NCBI RefSeq assembly: GCF_008119785.1
Contig: NZ_VSFA01000001.1
Location: 248,001 to 312,000 of the forward strand
Length of the DNA: 64,000 nt
Source: Micromonospora sp. MP36
GTDB taxonomy: Bacteria; Actinomycetota; Actinomycetes; Mycobacteriales; Micromonosporaceae
Direction: 5' to 3'
Shown: piece by piece, positions 54,601 through 62,621 of the stretch
Numbering within the stretch: position 1 is the first letter of the stretch
Layout of the letters: the number at the start of each line of letters is the position of its first letter
Made by a program: the position numbers and the translations under genes
Notes under the pieces: generated by a model
Database searches by the model: none
The model's input: only the letters and a program-made list of their open reading frames with translations
Told to the model about the DNA's origin: nothing

Positions 54601-57271
54601 CGGCGGCTGGGACAACTACGTCGACAGCCCGGTCGTCCCGGTCACCGACCCCGGCGGCACCCACCGGCTCTACCTGGTGTTCAAGGGCTCCGGCGGTGGG
54701 CTGTTCGACGTCGACCAGTTCACCTTCCACGGCAAGGGCGTGGCGTCGAGCACCCGGCCGGAGGTGAGCGCGTCGGCCGACGTCACCCAGGCGGAGGTCC
54801 CGGCGACCGTCCACTTCACCGCCACCAGCGCGGACCGGGACGGGGACCCGCTCAGCTACGCCTGGGAGTTCGGTGACGGCGCGACGTCGACCGAGCAGAA
54901 CCCGACGCACACCTACACCAGGGCCGGCATCCACACCGCCAAGGTCACGGTGCGGGATCCGTCCGGGCTGGCCGCGTCGGCCACCGTCACGGTGAACACT
55001 TACCGGGTGGCACCGCCCTGCGCAGACCCGTCCGCCGAGGTGAACCCGGACGACGAGTTCACCGGCGAGGTCATCGACCGGTGCCGGTGGACGGTGCTGC
55101 GCGAGGACTCGGCGCACTACCGGCTCGTCAACGGGTCGCTGCAGGTCGACGCCCTCCCGGGTGACATGTACGGCGGCGCCACGGACGCGAAGAACATCCT
55201 GCTCCAGGACGCCCCGGACGGGTCGTGGCAGGCCGTGACGAAGCTGACCATCGACCACACGGACACGTGGGAGCAGGCGGGCCTCATCGTCCACGGCGAC
55301 GACCCGAACTTCGTCAAGTTCTCGTTCATCCGGACCGACAGCGGCGTACGCAACTTCGAGTTCATCCAGCAGCAGGGCGGGTCGCCGATCGACGGCGGCA
55401 CCGTCGACCGTTCGCCCAACCTGGCCGTGGACTTCCCGCACACGGTGTGGATGAAGGTCACCAGCGACGGGCGGACCCTGACGGCGGCGTACTCGACCGA
55501 CGGCGAGCAGTGGACGACCGTCGGTCGGCCGCGGAACCTGGCCGCGGTGCCGAACCCGAAGGTGGGTGTCGCCGCCTTCAACGGCACCGGCAACCCGGCG
55601 TCGTTCGACTTCTTCCGGCTCGACGACGCGCCGCAGCACGCCTGCACGCCGACCGCCCCGGAGGCCGGCTACACCAGCCTCTTCGACGGCACCGCGGCGA
55701 GCCTGGCGAAGTGGAAGCAGGCCGGGCCGGGCGGCTTCCTGCACGCCGCCGACTGCACCCTGCTGTCCTACGGCGGCCTGGGCCTGCACTGGTACGACCA
55801 GAGCTTCCGGGACTACCGCCTGAAGCTGGACTGGAAGCTGGCCGGGGACGACAACTCCGGGGTCTTCGTCGGGTTCCCGAACCCGGGCAACGACCCGTGG
55901 TCGGCGGTCAACCAGGGGCACGAGATCCAGATCGACGCCACGGACGTGCCGGAGAAGACGACCGGAGCGATCTACAACTTCCAGTCGGCCGACCTGGCCG
56001 CCCGGGACGCCGCGCTCAAGCCTCCGGGGCAGTGGAACTCGTACGAGATCGTCGTCCGGGGCCAGAGCATCGTGGTCTTCCTGAACGGCGTGAAGATCAA
56101 CCAGTACGTCAACACCGACCCGGCCCGGATGCAGCAGCCCAGCTACGTCGGCATCCAGAACCACGGCGACGGTGACGACGTCTACTTCCGCAACATCCGG
56201 CTCCAGGAGTTGCCGGCCGACACCGTCGCGCCCACCACCCGGGCGACGACCTCCCCGGCGGACCCGGACGGTGCCGCCGGCTGGTTCCGCTCCGACGTCA
56301 CGGTGACCCTGAACGCCACCGACGGCGACAGCGGCGTGGCGCGGACCGAGTACCGGACCAACGGTGGGTGGACCGCGTACACCGGGCCGATCCCGGTGTC
56401 CGGCGACGGCGAGCACACCGTCGAGTACCGCTCAGTGGACCTCGCGGGCAACGCCGAGGAGGCGCGGCAGCTGGTGGTCAAGCTCGACGGGACCGCGCCG
56501 GTCTCCGCCGCCACGTTCGCCCCGCCGGGCGACGCGGGGTGGCACAACGGAGCTGTGCCGGTCACCATCACGGCCGCCGACCAGACCTCCGGAGTGGGGA
56601 AGATCGAGTACTCGCTCGACGGGGGTGCCTGGACGCCGTACAGCGACTCGGTGGAGGTGCGCGGCGACGGCAACCACACCCTCCGGTACCGGGCGACGGA
56701 CCGGGCGGGCAACGTCGAGGACGTGAAGTCCGCCGTGCTGAAGATCGACGGTACGGCCCCGGCGGTCCTCCTCTCCGGGGTGGCGGCCGGCGCCACGTAC
56801 GGCGACAGCCAGGACGTGCGGATCACCTACTCGGCGACGGACGGTACGTCGGGGGTGGCGTCGCTGGTCGGCACGCTCGACGGGAAGCCGATCCTCGACA
56901 ACACCCTGCTGCCGCTCTACGGGCTGTCGCTCGGCGAGCACACCCTGGCGGTGGTGGCGACCGACGAGGCGGGCAACCGGTCGACCCGGTCGATCACCTT
57001 CACCGTGACGACCTCGATCGAGGACATGGGCAACCTGGTGGACCGGTTCCGGTCCACCGGCTGGCTCTCTGCCGAGAGTGCCACCCAGCTGCACAAACCG
57101 TTGGACCAGGCCGGCAAGTTCGCGGCCAAGGGGCTCAACAAGCAGGCGGTGCGGGAGCTCCGGCCGTTCCGGGACCTGGCGGGTGACCCGAAGGTCGTGC
57201 CGAACGCCGAGGTGCGCGCCGTCCTGGTCCGCGACGCGGACGTGATGATCGGGCGGTTGTCCGGGAAGTAG
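51620..57271 (+). CDS. Secreted multi-domain ThuA / sugar dehydrogenase / DUF1080 protein, 1883 residues
   Basis: A signal peptide (about 1-33) is followed by: a ThuA domain (about 36-258, FSKTAGFRHGSIPAGIAAIQ, AGVHAASDTEYEWPWYG); a PQQ-type glucose/sorbosone dehydrogenase propeller (about 264-711, LQGIGVDPGFAGNG, RGKVLRIKVA, MGFRNPFRFTVD); PKD domain 1 (717-801); a linker; a CBM6-like domain (about 914-1040, GGKRVGYIDNGDWIAFDTYN); PKD 2 (1048-1127, GDPLSYAWEFGDGATS); a laminin-G/DUF1349-like domain (1142-1337); a DUF1080 domain (1348-1531, YTSLFDGTAASLAKWK, DNSGVFVGFP); three Ig-like repeats (1538-1797, HTVEYRSVDLAGN); and a FIMAH-like end (1798-1882). It is predicted to bind and oxidise or hydrolyse (3-keto-)sugars of plant or microbial polymers. 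GTG 51620 has GAGGAG upstream; -10 TAAGGT at 51579. Confidence 0.85.
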   Translation: MSRKPLRRLLSAALGALLALPISGSFATPAAAAEPGFRALVFSKTAGFRHGSIPAGIAAIQKLGQDNNFTVDATEDAGAFTDANLARYDVVVWLSTTGDVLDDDQQAAFERYIRAGGGYAGVHAASDTEYEWPWYGKLVGAYFNSHPAIQQATVKVDDHVHPSTESLPDRWVRTDEWYNYRTDPRGKVHVLAALDERTYGAGSGAMGTSHPIAWCQQYDGGRSWYTGGGHTDASYAEPEFLKHLLGGIQTAAGVLPADCGATVDDNFAQVTLAKGADTTGEPMNLAVLPDRRVLHTSRDGRVFLTTPEGVTSLAGRLPVYNHDEDGLQGIGVDPGFAGNGWIYLYYAPPLDTPEGDAPNDGTSADFARFDGVNRLSRFKLTGGTLDLASEQEILEVPANRGICCHAGGDIAFDAAGNLYLSTGDDSNPFASSGYNPIDERPSRNPAYDAQRSSANPNDLRGKVLRIKVAADGSYQSPEGNLFPAGTAGTRPEIYAMGFRNPFRFTVDPETGWLYLGEYGPDAGAADPNRGPAGMVEFNQIRGPGNFGWPYCVGPNVAYNDYDFATGTSGPKFDCAAPRNTSPHNTGKQDLPAAQPAWITYDGASVPEFGDGSESPMGGPVYRYDPDLRSDTKFPAYYDGTFFAADWGRGWIKNIVLDDAGQPQSINPFPEQVVRPMDIEFGPDGSLYVLDYGSGYFGGAPDSAVYRIDYVKGKRAPIPAVSANPTSGAAPLTVAFSSAGSRDPDPGDSFTYAWDFTDDGTVDSTEPDPTFTYPTKGQFTARLTLTDQAGTTGTATVQITVGNTAPRVEFTSPPAGGVFQFGDRVPFKTTVTDPEDGEIDCGTVQIDYALGHDTHSHGLVQTHACEGVLDTVAEDGHSADANLYGVLAATYTDQGAAGVPPLTGQTRLVLQPRVRQSEHFTEANGIQVVDAGGARGGKRVGYIDNGDWIAFDTYNLTGITGVQARLSSGGGGGTLEFRADRPDGPLVASLAVANTGGWDNYVDSPVVPVTDPGGTHRLYLVFKGSGGGLFDVDQFTFHGKGVASSTRPEVSASADVTQAEVPATVHFTATSADRDGDPLSYAWEFGDGATSTEQNPTHTYTRAGIHTAKVTVRDPSGLAASATVTVNTYRVAPPCADPSAEVNPDDEFTGEVIDRCRWTVLREDSAHYRLVNGSLQVDALPGDMYGGATDAKNILLQDAPDGSWQAVTKLTIDHTDTWEQAGLIVHGDDPNFVKFSFIRTDSGVRNFEFIQQQGGSPIDGGTVDRSPNLAVDFPHTVWMKVTSDGRTLTAAYSTDGEQWTTVGRPRNLAAVPNPKVGVAAFNGTGNPASFDFFRLDDAPQHACTPTAPEAGYTSLFDGTAASLAKWKQAGPGGFLHAADCTLLSYGGLGLHWYDQSFRDYRLKLDWKLAGDDNSGVFVGFPNPGNDPWSAVNQGHEIQIDATDVPEKTTGAIYNFQSADLAARDAALKPPGQWNSYEIVVRGQSIVVFLNGVKINQYVNTDPARMQQPSYVGIQNHGDGDDVYFRNIRLQELPADTVAPTTRATTSPADPDGAAGWFRSDVTVTLNATDGDSGVARTEYRTNGGWTAYTGPIPVSGDGEHTVEYRSVDLAGNAEEARQLVVKLDGTAPVSAATFAPPGDAGWHNGAVPVTITAADQTSGVGKIEYSLDGGAWTPYSDSVEVRGDGNHTLRYRATDRAGNVEDVKSAVLKIDGTAPAVLLSGVAAGATYGDSQDVRITYSATDGTSGVASLVGTLDGKPILDNTLLPLYGLSLGEHTLAVVATDEAGNRSTRSITFTVTTSIEDMGNLVDRFRSTGWLSAESATQLHKPLDQAGKFAAKGLNKQAVRELRPFRDLAGDPKVVPNAEVRAVLVRDADVMIGRLSGK

Positions 57272-57286
57272 GAGGGTTTGCGAGGC

Positions 57287-57323
57287 GGCCGGGGCCGGGG
57301 GTGCCACACCCCCGGCCCCGGCC
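57287..57323. terminator. Perfect 17-bp bidirectional terminator hairpin
   Basis: GGCCGGGGCCGGGGGTG and CACCCCCGGCCCCGGCC pair fully around CCA, between the convergent stops of the ThuA-family gene and the LacI gene. Confidence 0.85.
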
Positions 57324-57341
57324 CTGTCCGGTGGTTCTCGG

Positions 57342-58349
57342 CTACGCGGAGTCGCGGACGACGAGCTCGGTCGGCAGCATCAGCGCCTGCTCGACCGTCC
57401 CGCCCGCCGCGATCCGGAGCAGCTGCCGGGTCATCGCCCGGCCCAGCTCCACTATCGGCTGCCGGATCGTGGTCAGCGGCGGTTCGGTGTACGCCGCCGT
57501 CTCGATATCGTCGAAGCCGACCACCGCCACGTCGTCCGGCACCCGCCGCCCCGCCTCCCGCAGGGTCCGCAGGGCGGCGTGCGCCATCAGGTCGGACGCG
57601 GCGAACACCGCGTCCAGGTCCGGGTGCTCGGCGAGCAGTTGCCGCATCGCCGCGGTGCCGGACTCCCGGGTGAAGTCGCCGAACGCGACCAGCTCGGGCA
57701 GCCCGGCCGCGGCGACGGTCTCCCGGTAGCCGACCAGCCGCTCGATGCCGGCGACCATGTCCTGGGGCCCGGCGATGGTGGCAATCCGCCGCCGGCCCCC
57801 CTCGATCAGGTGGCGCACCGCCCGGGCGACCCCGCCGACGTGGTCGATGTCGACGTACGGCACCTCGGCGCCGTCCAGCGGCCGGCCGCTGCACACCACC
57901 GGGATGCCGAGCCGGGCCAGCTTGCCGGGCAGCGGGTCCGCGCCGTGCAGCGAGGCGAAGAGCACCCCGTCCACGTGCCGGCCGGTGGTGTACCGCTCGA
58001 CCCGCTCGTGCCCGGCCGGCGAGCCGGCCAGCATGAGCACGAGCTGCTTGTCCGCCGCCTCCAACTCCTGTGCCGCTCCGCGGATGATGCCCGGGAAGAC
58101 CTGGTCGTCGGAGAAGACCCGGGTCGCCGCCTCGGGCAGCACCAGCGCGATCGAGTCGGTCCGCTGGGTGACCAGGCTGCGGGCGGCCAGGTTCGGCACG
58201 TACCCGAGCTCCTCGACGGCCTGGCGGACGGCCCGCTGGATCGACTCGGCGACCGTGGTGGAGCCGTTGACCACCCGGGAGACCGTGGCCCGGGACACGC
58301 CGGCCCGGCGGGCCACCGCCTCCAGGGTCGGGCGCTGCGCCGTCGTCAT
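57342..58349 (-). CDS. LacI family transcriptional repressor
   Basis: 335 residues. The HTH/hinge (about 8-60) is LEAVARRAGVSRATVSRVVN with LAARSLVTQR, followed by a periplasmic-binding-like domain (about 65-335, HVDGVLFASLHGADPLPG, VAVVGFDDIETAAYTEPPLT). Likely a sugar-responsive repressor. Its gene is 20 nt downstream of the GH1 remnant in the same direction, the usual bglA-lacI arrangement, and faces the ThuA protein gene, its probable remaining target. ATG 58349; a GTG five codons earlier is possible. Confidence 0.87.
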   Translation of the reverse strand: MTTAQRPTLEAVARRAGVSRATVSRVVNGSTTVAESIQRAVRQAVEELGYVPNLAARSLVTQRTDSIALVLPEAATRVFSDDQVFPGIIRGAAQELEAADKQLVLMLAGSPAGHERVERYTTGRHVDGVLFASLHGADPLPGKLARLGIPVVCSGRPLDGAEVPYVDIDHVGGVARAVRHLIEGGRRRIATIAGPQDMVAGIERLVGYRETVAAAGLPELVAFGDFTRESGTAAMRQLLAEHPDLDAVFAASDLMAHAALRTLREAGRRVPDDVAVVGFDDIETAAYTEPPLTTIRQPIVELGRAMTRQLLRIAAGGTVEQALMLPTELVVRDSA

Positions 58350-58368
58350 CCCCGTTACCCCCACCTCG

Positions 58369-58525
58369 TCACAGCCCGTTCCGGGAGATCACCTCCTGGT
58401 GCCAGCGGGCGCTCCTTGGGCGTGCGCCGCCGGGTCAGGTGGTCGACGTGGACGATCCCGAACCGCATGCGGTAACCCTCGACCCGTTCGAAGTTGTCCA
58501 ACGACGACCATACGAGATCGCCCGC
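58369..58525 (-). pseudogene. C-terminal remnant of a GH1 beta-glucosidase
   Basis: About 52 codons of the GH1 C-terminus survive: DLVWSSLDNFERVEGYRMRF and GIVHVDHLTRRRTPKE, corresponding to the WSLLDNFEW and RFGIVHVDY regions of family 1 glycosidases. A frameshift follows KE, and the other frame then gives ARWHQEVISRNGL and TGA, the normal family end. Everything upstream (about 400 residues, with both catalytic Glu) is missing. It lies 20 nt before the LacI gene. Confidence 0.75.
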
Positions 58526-58615
58526 GCAGGTCGACCCTGCGGGCGACGCCGCGATCGCCGACATCTCGTCACCGTGCGTAATGGCGACGACTGCAGGCAC
58601 CTTCTCCGGCGCCCG

Positions 58616-58684
58616 CTTTGCCCTGCAGCCGCATACGCAGCAGCCACGTTCCGTGCCCGCTGCGTAGGTGGCTGCAGAGCAAAG
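58616..58684. repeat. 69-nt imperfect inverted repeat
   Basis: Two 26-nt arms, beginning CTTTGCCCTGCAGCC and ending GGCTGCAGAGCAAAG, pair with three mismatches around a 17-nt loop. I recall similar TGCAGCC/GGCTGCAG elements between genes of Micromonospora relatives, but could not search. It sits at the broken side of the GH1 remnant. Confidence 0.7.
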
Positions 58685-58936
58685 GCGGACGGGAGCGACT
58701 ACGGTGCCTCCGCGCTGCTGGGGCTAATAGTCCGATTTGCTGTCGTTCGGCGGAGGGTTTGGGTGGTCCCAAGGTCACGCAGGTTCGGCGTTGGTGACCC
58801 AACGTGAGGATTACCCGCCGTCACTCGTTGCCCGACGCTCGGCGCCCAGGCGAACGGCGGAGCGTGGCCTCCCCATGCCGGGACGCCACTCTCCGCCGGG
58901 CTGTTGCGCGAGCCCAGGGTGCCGCCGGGCGAGGGG
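58685..58936. other. Gene-poor stretch, no function recognised
   Basis: About 250 nt after the palindrome, less G+C-biased than its surroundings, with no convincing coding region on either strand and no intact mobile-element end. It may be decayed sequence left by whatever removed the body of the GH1 gene. Confidence 0.4.
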
Positions 58937-59692
58937 TCAGCCCACCCGCAACCCGTCGAGCAGCCGGCGGTCGCCGGCCACGCCGAGGGCGTCGAAGCTG
59001 ATCCGTCCCATCAGGGCCAGCAGCAGGTCGCTCGCCGTCCCGGTGATCTGGGCCCGGGCATGGTGCTCGTCGTGGTCGAGGATGGTGGTGGTGTCCAGCA
59101 GCGCCACCCCCTCGCCGCGCAGCCGCAGGTACCAGTTCTGGGCGGCGTCGATCGCGGTCACCTGCACCACGCCGTGCCACTGGCCGGGCTGGATCCGCCG
59201 GCCCGCCGGCAGCCAGGTGTCCAGCACCTCGCTCACCCCGTCGGCCGCGAGCTTGGCCTCGATCGGCTCACCGGCGGCGATGGCGACCTGGGCGTCCCAG
59301 CGGTGCACTGCCGTCTCGTGCGCAACCCGTCGCGGCCAGAAGCCCGCCTTCTTCGGCTGCGGCGCGAAGTTCCACGCCGGCGCCTCCGGGTCCAGCCCCT
59401 CGAGCAGGCGCATGAGTTGGTCGAACTCCTGGCGGTACCACTGTGCCGGGGTGAGGTCCGCGGGCGGGGCCACCTCCTCGCGTACCGGCCTGGTGGTGGT
59501 CCCGGCGGTCACCACCGTGCGGGTCCAGCGGTAGACCCCGCAGAGGTGGTGAGCGAGGTCGGAGACCGTCCAGCCGGGACAGGAGAGCACCGGAGTCTCC
59601 GCCGGCGCCTCCGCGACGGCGGCGGCGAAGGCGGGGCCCTCGGTACGCAATGCGCCGATCCAGAAGTCCTTCGTGCCGTGCAGTCTGCTCAT
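58937..59692 (-). CDS. Maleylpyruvate isomerase family mycothiol-dependent protein
   Basis: 251 residues of the DinB-like fold, with the mycothiol-dependent maleylpyruvate isomerase N-terminal domain: CPGWTVSDLAHHLCGVYRWT (metal-binding His), and later RRVAHETAVHRWDAQVA, supplying two more His ligands. The C-terminal SCP2-like part (LRGEGVALLDTTTI, TGTASDLLLALMGR) is typical. Members use mycothiol as cofactor; the true reaction is often unknown. ATG 59692 follows GGGAGG. Confidence 0.85.
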   Translation of the reverse strand: MSRLHGTKDFWIGALRTEGPAFAAAVAEAPAETPVLSCPGWTVSDLAHHLCGVYRWTRTVVTAGTTTRPVREEVAPPADLTPAQWYRQEFDQLMRLLEGLDPEAPAWNFAPQPKKAGFWPRRVAHETAVHRWDAQVAIAAGEPIEAKLAADGVSEVLDTWLPAGRRIQPGQWHGVVQVTAIDAAQNWYLRLRGEGVALLDTTTILDHDEHHARAQITGTASDLLLALMGRISFDALGVAGDRRLLDGLRVG

Positions 59693-59762
59693 CGCAATCC
59701 TCCCGGGGGTGACCGGGCCACCAGTGGGTGCCGCGGCTACCCCTCAGCCTAGGGTGAAAGGC

Positions 59763-60854
59763 GTGTCAGACGTCTACGCCGAACCGACGACCGGAGCCGA
59801 CCCGACCGACCCGGCCACCCTGGCGAGATACACCACGCTTCGCCTCGGCGGCGCGGCTGGGCGGCTGGAGACCGCCGGCAGCGCCGAGGAAATCGTACAA
59901 AAAGTGCAGGAGGCGGAGGCACGGGACGAGCCGGTCCTCATCCTCGCCGGCGGCAGCAACGTGGTGATCGGCGACCAGGGCTTCCCCGGCTCGGTGGTGC
60001 TGGTCCGGTCCCGGGGGTTCCGGGTGGTCGCCGGGGACGCCGACACGGTCACCGTACGGGTCGAGGCCGGCGAGCCCTGGGACGACCTGGTGGCCGCCAC
60101 CGTCGGGCAGGGCTGGTCCGGGCTGGAGTGCCTCTCCGGCATCCCCGGCTCGGCCGGGGCCACCCCCATCCAGAACGTCGGCGCGTACGGCCAGGAGGTG
60201 GCCGAGACCATCACCGGCGTCCAGGCGTACGACCGCACCCACCGCGAGGTGGTACGGATCGAGGCGGGCGACTGCGGGTTCGTGTACCGGGGGAGCATCT
60301 TCAAGTACAGCGACCGCTGGGTGGTGCTCTCGGTCGACTTCCGGCTGGCCCGCTCCCCGCTCTCCGGCCCGGTGCGGTACGCCGAACTGGCCCGGGCGCT
60401 CGGCGTCGAGGTCGGCGACCGGGTGCCGCTGGCCGACGCTCGGGCCACCGTGCTGCGGCTGCGCGCCGGCAAGGGCATGGTGCTAGACGGGGACGACCCC
60501 GACACCTGGTCGGTGGGCTCGTTCTTCACCAACCCGGTGCTGGAGCGCGAGGCGTACGAGCTGTTCCGGGAGCGCGCCGCGGACCTCGGCGAGCCGCCGT
60601 CCTGGCCGGGCGCGGGGGACGTGGTCAAGGTCAGCGCCGCCTGGCTGATCGACAAGGCCGGCTTCGGCAAGGGGTACCCCGGCCCGGAGGGGGTGGCCAT
60701 CTCCAGCAAGCACACCCTCGCGCTCACCAACCACAGCGGCACCGCCAGCACCTCGGCCCTGGTGGCCCTGGCCCGGGAGATCCGCGACGGCGTCCACGAC
60801 CGCTTCGGCGTCACCCTCCACCCCGAGCCCGTCCTCATCAACTGCACCATCTGA
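59763..60854 (+). CDS. murB: UDP-N-acetylmuramate dehydrogenase
   Basis: Reduces UDP-GlcNAc-enolpyruvate to UDP-MurNAc with NADPH and FAD. 363 residues. FAD-binding LILAGGSNVVIGDQGFPG, GLECLSGIPGSAGATPIQNV, and proton donor region WSVGSFFTNPVL (Ser) and PGPEGVAISSKHTLALTNH, followed by a final Glu region. TAGGGT lies 7 nt before GTG 59763, so leaderless; GTG 59754 is in frame but less well placed. Confidence 0.93.
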   Translation: MSDVYAEPTTGADPTDPATLARYTTLRLGGAAGRLETAGSAEEIVQKVQEAEARDEPVLILAGGSNVVIGDQGFPGSVVLVRSRGFRVVAGDADTVTVRVEAGEPWDDLVAATVGQGWSGLECLSGIPGSAGATPIQNVGAYGQEVAETITGVQAYDRTHREVVRIEAGDCGFVYRGSIFKYSDRWVVLSVDFRLARSPLSGPVRYAELARALGVEVGDRVPLADARATVLRLRAGKGMVLDGDDPDTWSVGSFFTNPVLEREAYELFRERAADLGEPPSWPGAGDVVKVSAAWLIDKAGFGKGYPGPEGVAISSKHTLALTNHSGTASTSALVALAREIRDGVHDRFGVTLHPEPVLINCTI

Positions 60855-60901
60855 CCCCACCCACCCGGGTCGCCGGCCCGGGGGCGGGGGAGAGGGGGCC
60901 G

Positions 60902-61687
60902 TCAGGTGGGGGAGATGGTGGGCCAGGGGACGGTGAGTTCGCCGTGCCGCCAGCGGCGGGGGCGGTCGAGGACGGGCCAGCCCGCCTCTTCGACGGCGGC
61001 TACCGTTCGGAGCCAGCGCTGGCGGGGGCCGAAGGGGGCGTAGCCGGCGGCGGCCTGCCAGGCCTCGTCGAGGGCGCGGATCAGGTCGTGGATCCGTTCC
61101 CCGGGGACGTTGCGGTGGATCAGCGCCTTGGGCAGCCGCTCGGCGAGCTGGGCCGGGCTCTCCAGCGTGGTCAGCTTCGCGGCCAGCGTCAGGGTGCGTG
61201 GGCCGGCCGCGTCGAGCAGCACCCAACCGCCCAGCCGGCCCAGCTCGTCGCAGGTCCCCTCGATCAGGAGCCCGCCCGGGGCCAGCCGTTCGGTGACCGT
61301 ACGCCAGGCGTCGGCCACCTCGCTCTCGTCGTACTGCCGCAGCACGTTGAACGCCCGGACCAGGGCGGGCCGGAGGCCGGCCAGCTCGAAGCCGCCCCGG
61401 GCGAAGGTCAGCCCGGGTGGGTCGGCGGCGGGCTGGGCGGCGGCCACGCGTACCGGATCGATCTCCAGCCCGACCACCCGGACGTCGGCGCGGACCCCGG
61501 CCGCGAGTCGGGCCCGAAGCTCGACGGCGGTGACCGGGGTGGCGCCGTAGCCCAGGTCGACCACCAGCGGGTCGGCGGCGGAGCGCAGCGCCTCGCCGCA
61601 GGTCTTCACGATCCAGTTGTCGACCCGGCGGAGCCGGTTCGGGTTGGTCGTCCCCCGGGTCACCACTCCGAGCGGCCGGTGCCGCAT
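60902..61687 (-). CDS. SAM-dependent methyltransferase-like protein
   Basis: 261 residues. A class I methyltransferase glycine-rich motif (VVDLGYGATPVTAVELRARL) and acidic strand end (VVGLEIDPVRVAAAQ) are visible. Motif IV is not typical (FNVLRQYDESEVADAW). The substrate is unknown; the protein is conserved among actinomycetes near murB and mshA as far as I recall. Its ATG overlaps the SDR stop by one base (TGATG). Confidence 0.75.
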   Translation of the reverse strand: MRHRPLGVVTRGTTNPNRLRRVDNWIVKTCGEALRSAADPLVVDLGYGATPVTAVELRARLAAGVRADVRVVGLEIDPVRVAAAQPAADPPGLTFARGGFELAGLRPALVRAFNVLRQYDESEVADAWRTVTERLAPGGLLIEGTCDELGRLGGWVLLDAAGPRTLTLAAKLTTLESPAQLAERLPKALIHRNVPGERIHDLIRALDEAWQAAAGYAPFGPRQRWLRTVAAVEEAGWPVLDRPRRWRHGELTVPWPTISPT

Positions 61688-62451
61688 CAGGCTGTCCGGT
61701 GCACCTTGTGCTGGGCGGCCTGGGCCAGCGGGCGGACCACCAGCTGGTCGATGTTGACGTGCTGCGGGCGGGTGGCGCACCAGGCGACGCAGTCGGCCAC
61801 GTCCTCGGCGACCAGCGGCTCCGCCACCCCGGCGTAGACGGCGGCGGCCCGCTCGGCGTCGCCTCCGAACCGGACCAGGCCGAACTCCTCGGTCTTCACC
61901 ATGCCCGGGTCGATCTCGATCACCCGCACCGGGCGGCCGCACAGCTCCAGCCGGAGGGTGCCGGCGATCGCCGTCTGGGCGTGCTTGGCCGCGGTGTAGC
62001 CGCCGCCGCCCTCGTAGACGACGCGCCCGGCGGTGGAGCTGACGATCACGATGGTGCCGGCGCCGGACGCCTCCAGCGCGGGCAGCAGCGCCTGGGTGAC
62101 CCGGAGCGTGCCCAGCACGTTCACGTCGTACATCCACTGCCAGTCGCCGATCGAGCCGGACTCCACCGGGTCCAGGCCGCGCGCCCCGCCGGCGTTGTTG
62201 ACCAGCAGGGTCACCGGGCCGGGCGCGGCGGCGGCCGCCGTGGCCAGGCCGGCCACCGACTCGTCCGAGGTGACGTCGCACTCCACCGCGGTGGCCGCGC
62301 CGCCGGCCGCCTCGATCTCGGCGACCAGGCCGGCCAGCCGGTCGGTACGCCGCGCGGCGGCGAGCACGTGGAAACCCTCGGCGGCCAGCCGGCGGGCGGT
62401 GGCCGCGCCGATCCCGCTGGACGCTCCGGTGACGATGGCGACAGAGGTCAT
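61687..62451 (-). CDS. Short-chain dehydrogenase/reductase
   Basis: 254 residues, classical SDR. TGASSGIGAATARRLA binds NAD(P), LLVNNAGGARGLD contains the NNAG, and the catalytic Ser is in IVSSTAGRVV with YTAAKHAQ as YxxxK. ATG 62451 is chosen (VAIVTGASSG near the start); an upstream ATG at 62502 adds 17 residues. Co-transcribed with the methyltransferase. Substrate unknown. Confidence 0.85.
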   Translation of the reverse strand: MTSVAIVTGASSGIGAATARRLAAEGFHVLAAARRTDRLAGLVAEIEAAGGAATAVECDVTSDESVAGLATAAAAAPGPVTLLVNNAGGARGLDPVESGSIGDWQWMYDVNVLGTLRVTQALLPALEASGAGTIVIVSSTAGRVVYEGGGGYTAAKHAQTAIAGTLRLELCGRPVRVIEIDPGMVKTEEFGLVRFGGDAERAAAVYAGVAEPLVAEDVADCVAWCATRPQHVNIDQLVVRPLAQAAQHKVHRTA

Positions 62452-62621
62452 CCCGGCATTCTCCCCCGCGTCCGGCATCGACGCGGTGATGAGGTCCGTC
62501 ACGCCGGCGGACCGCCCCGCGCATTACCACCCGCCGATCGGGAAGATGACATCCGGCGAGGACGTTGTCCGAAAAGCGCCGGGCGTGCGGGACGGCATCA
62601 ACCGTGACAGAGGGAGCGGAC

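Noticed and set aside
52778-56416. A 1212-codon open frame antisense to the large ThuA-family gene
   Set aside because: Composition is only that expected opposite a G+C-rich gene (Val/Gly/Arg/Asp-rich), no domain is seen, and the sense frame is full of known domains.
58569-58802. Minus-strand frame over the palindrome region
   Set aside because: His/Arg/Ser-rich with no motif; spans the inverted repeat; looks non-coding.
60855-60901. CCCGGG...CCCGGG palindrome between murB and the methyltransferase gene
   Set aside because: Only 6 bp of stem, expected by chance at this G+C; not called as a terminator.
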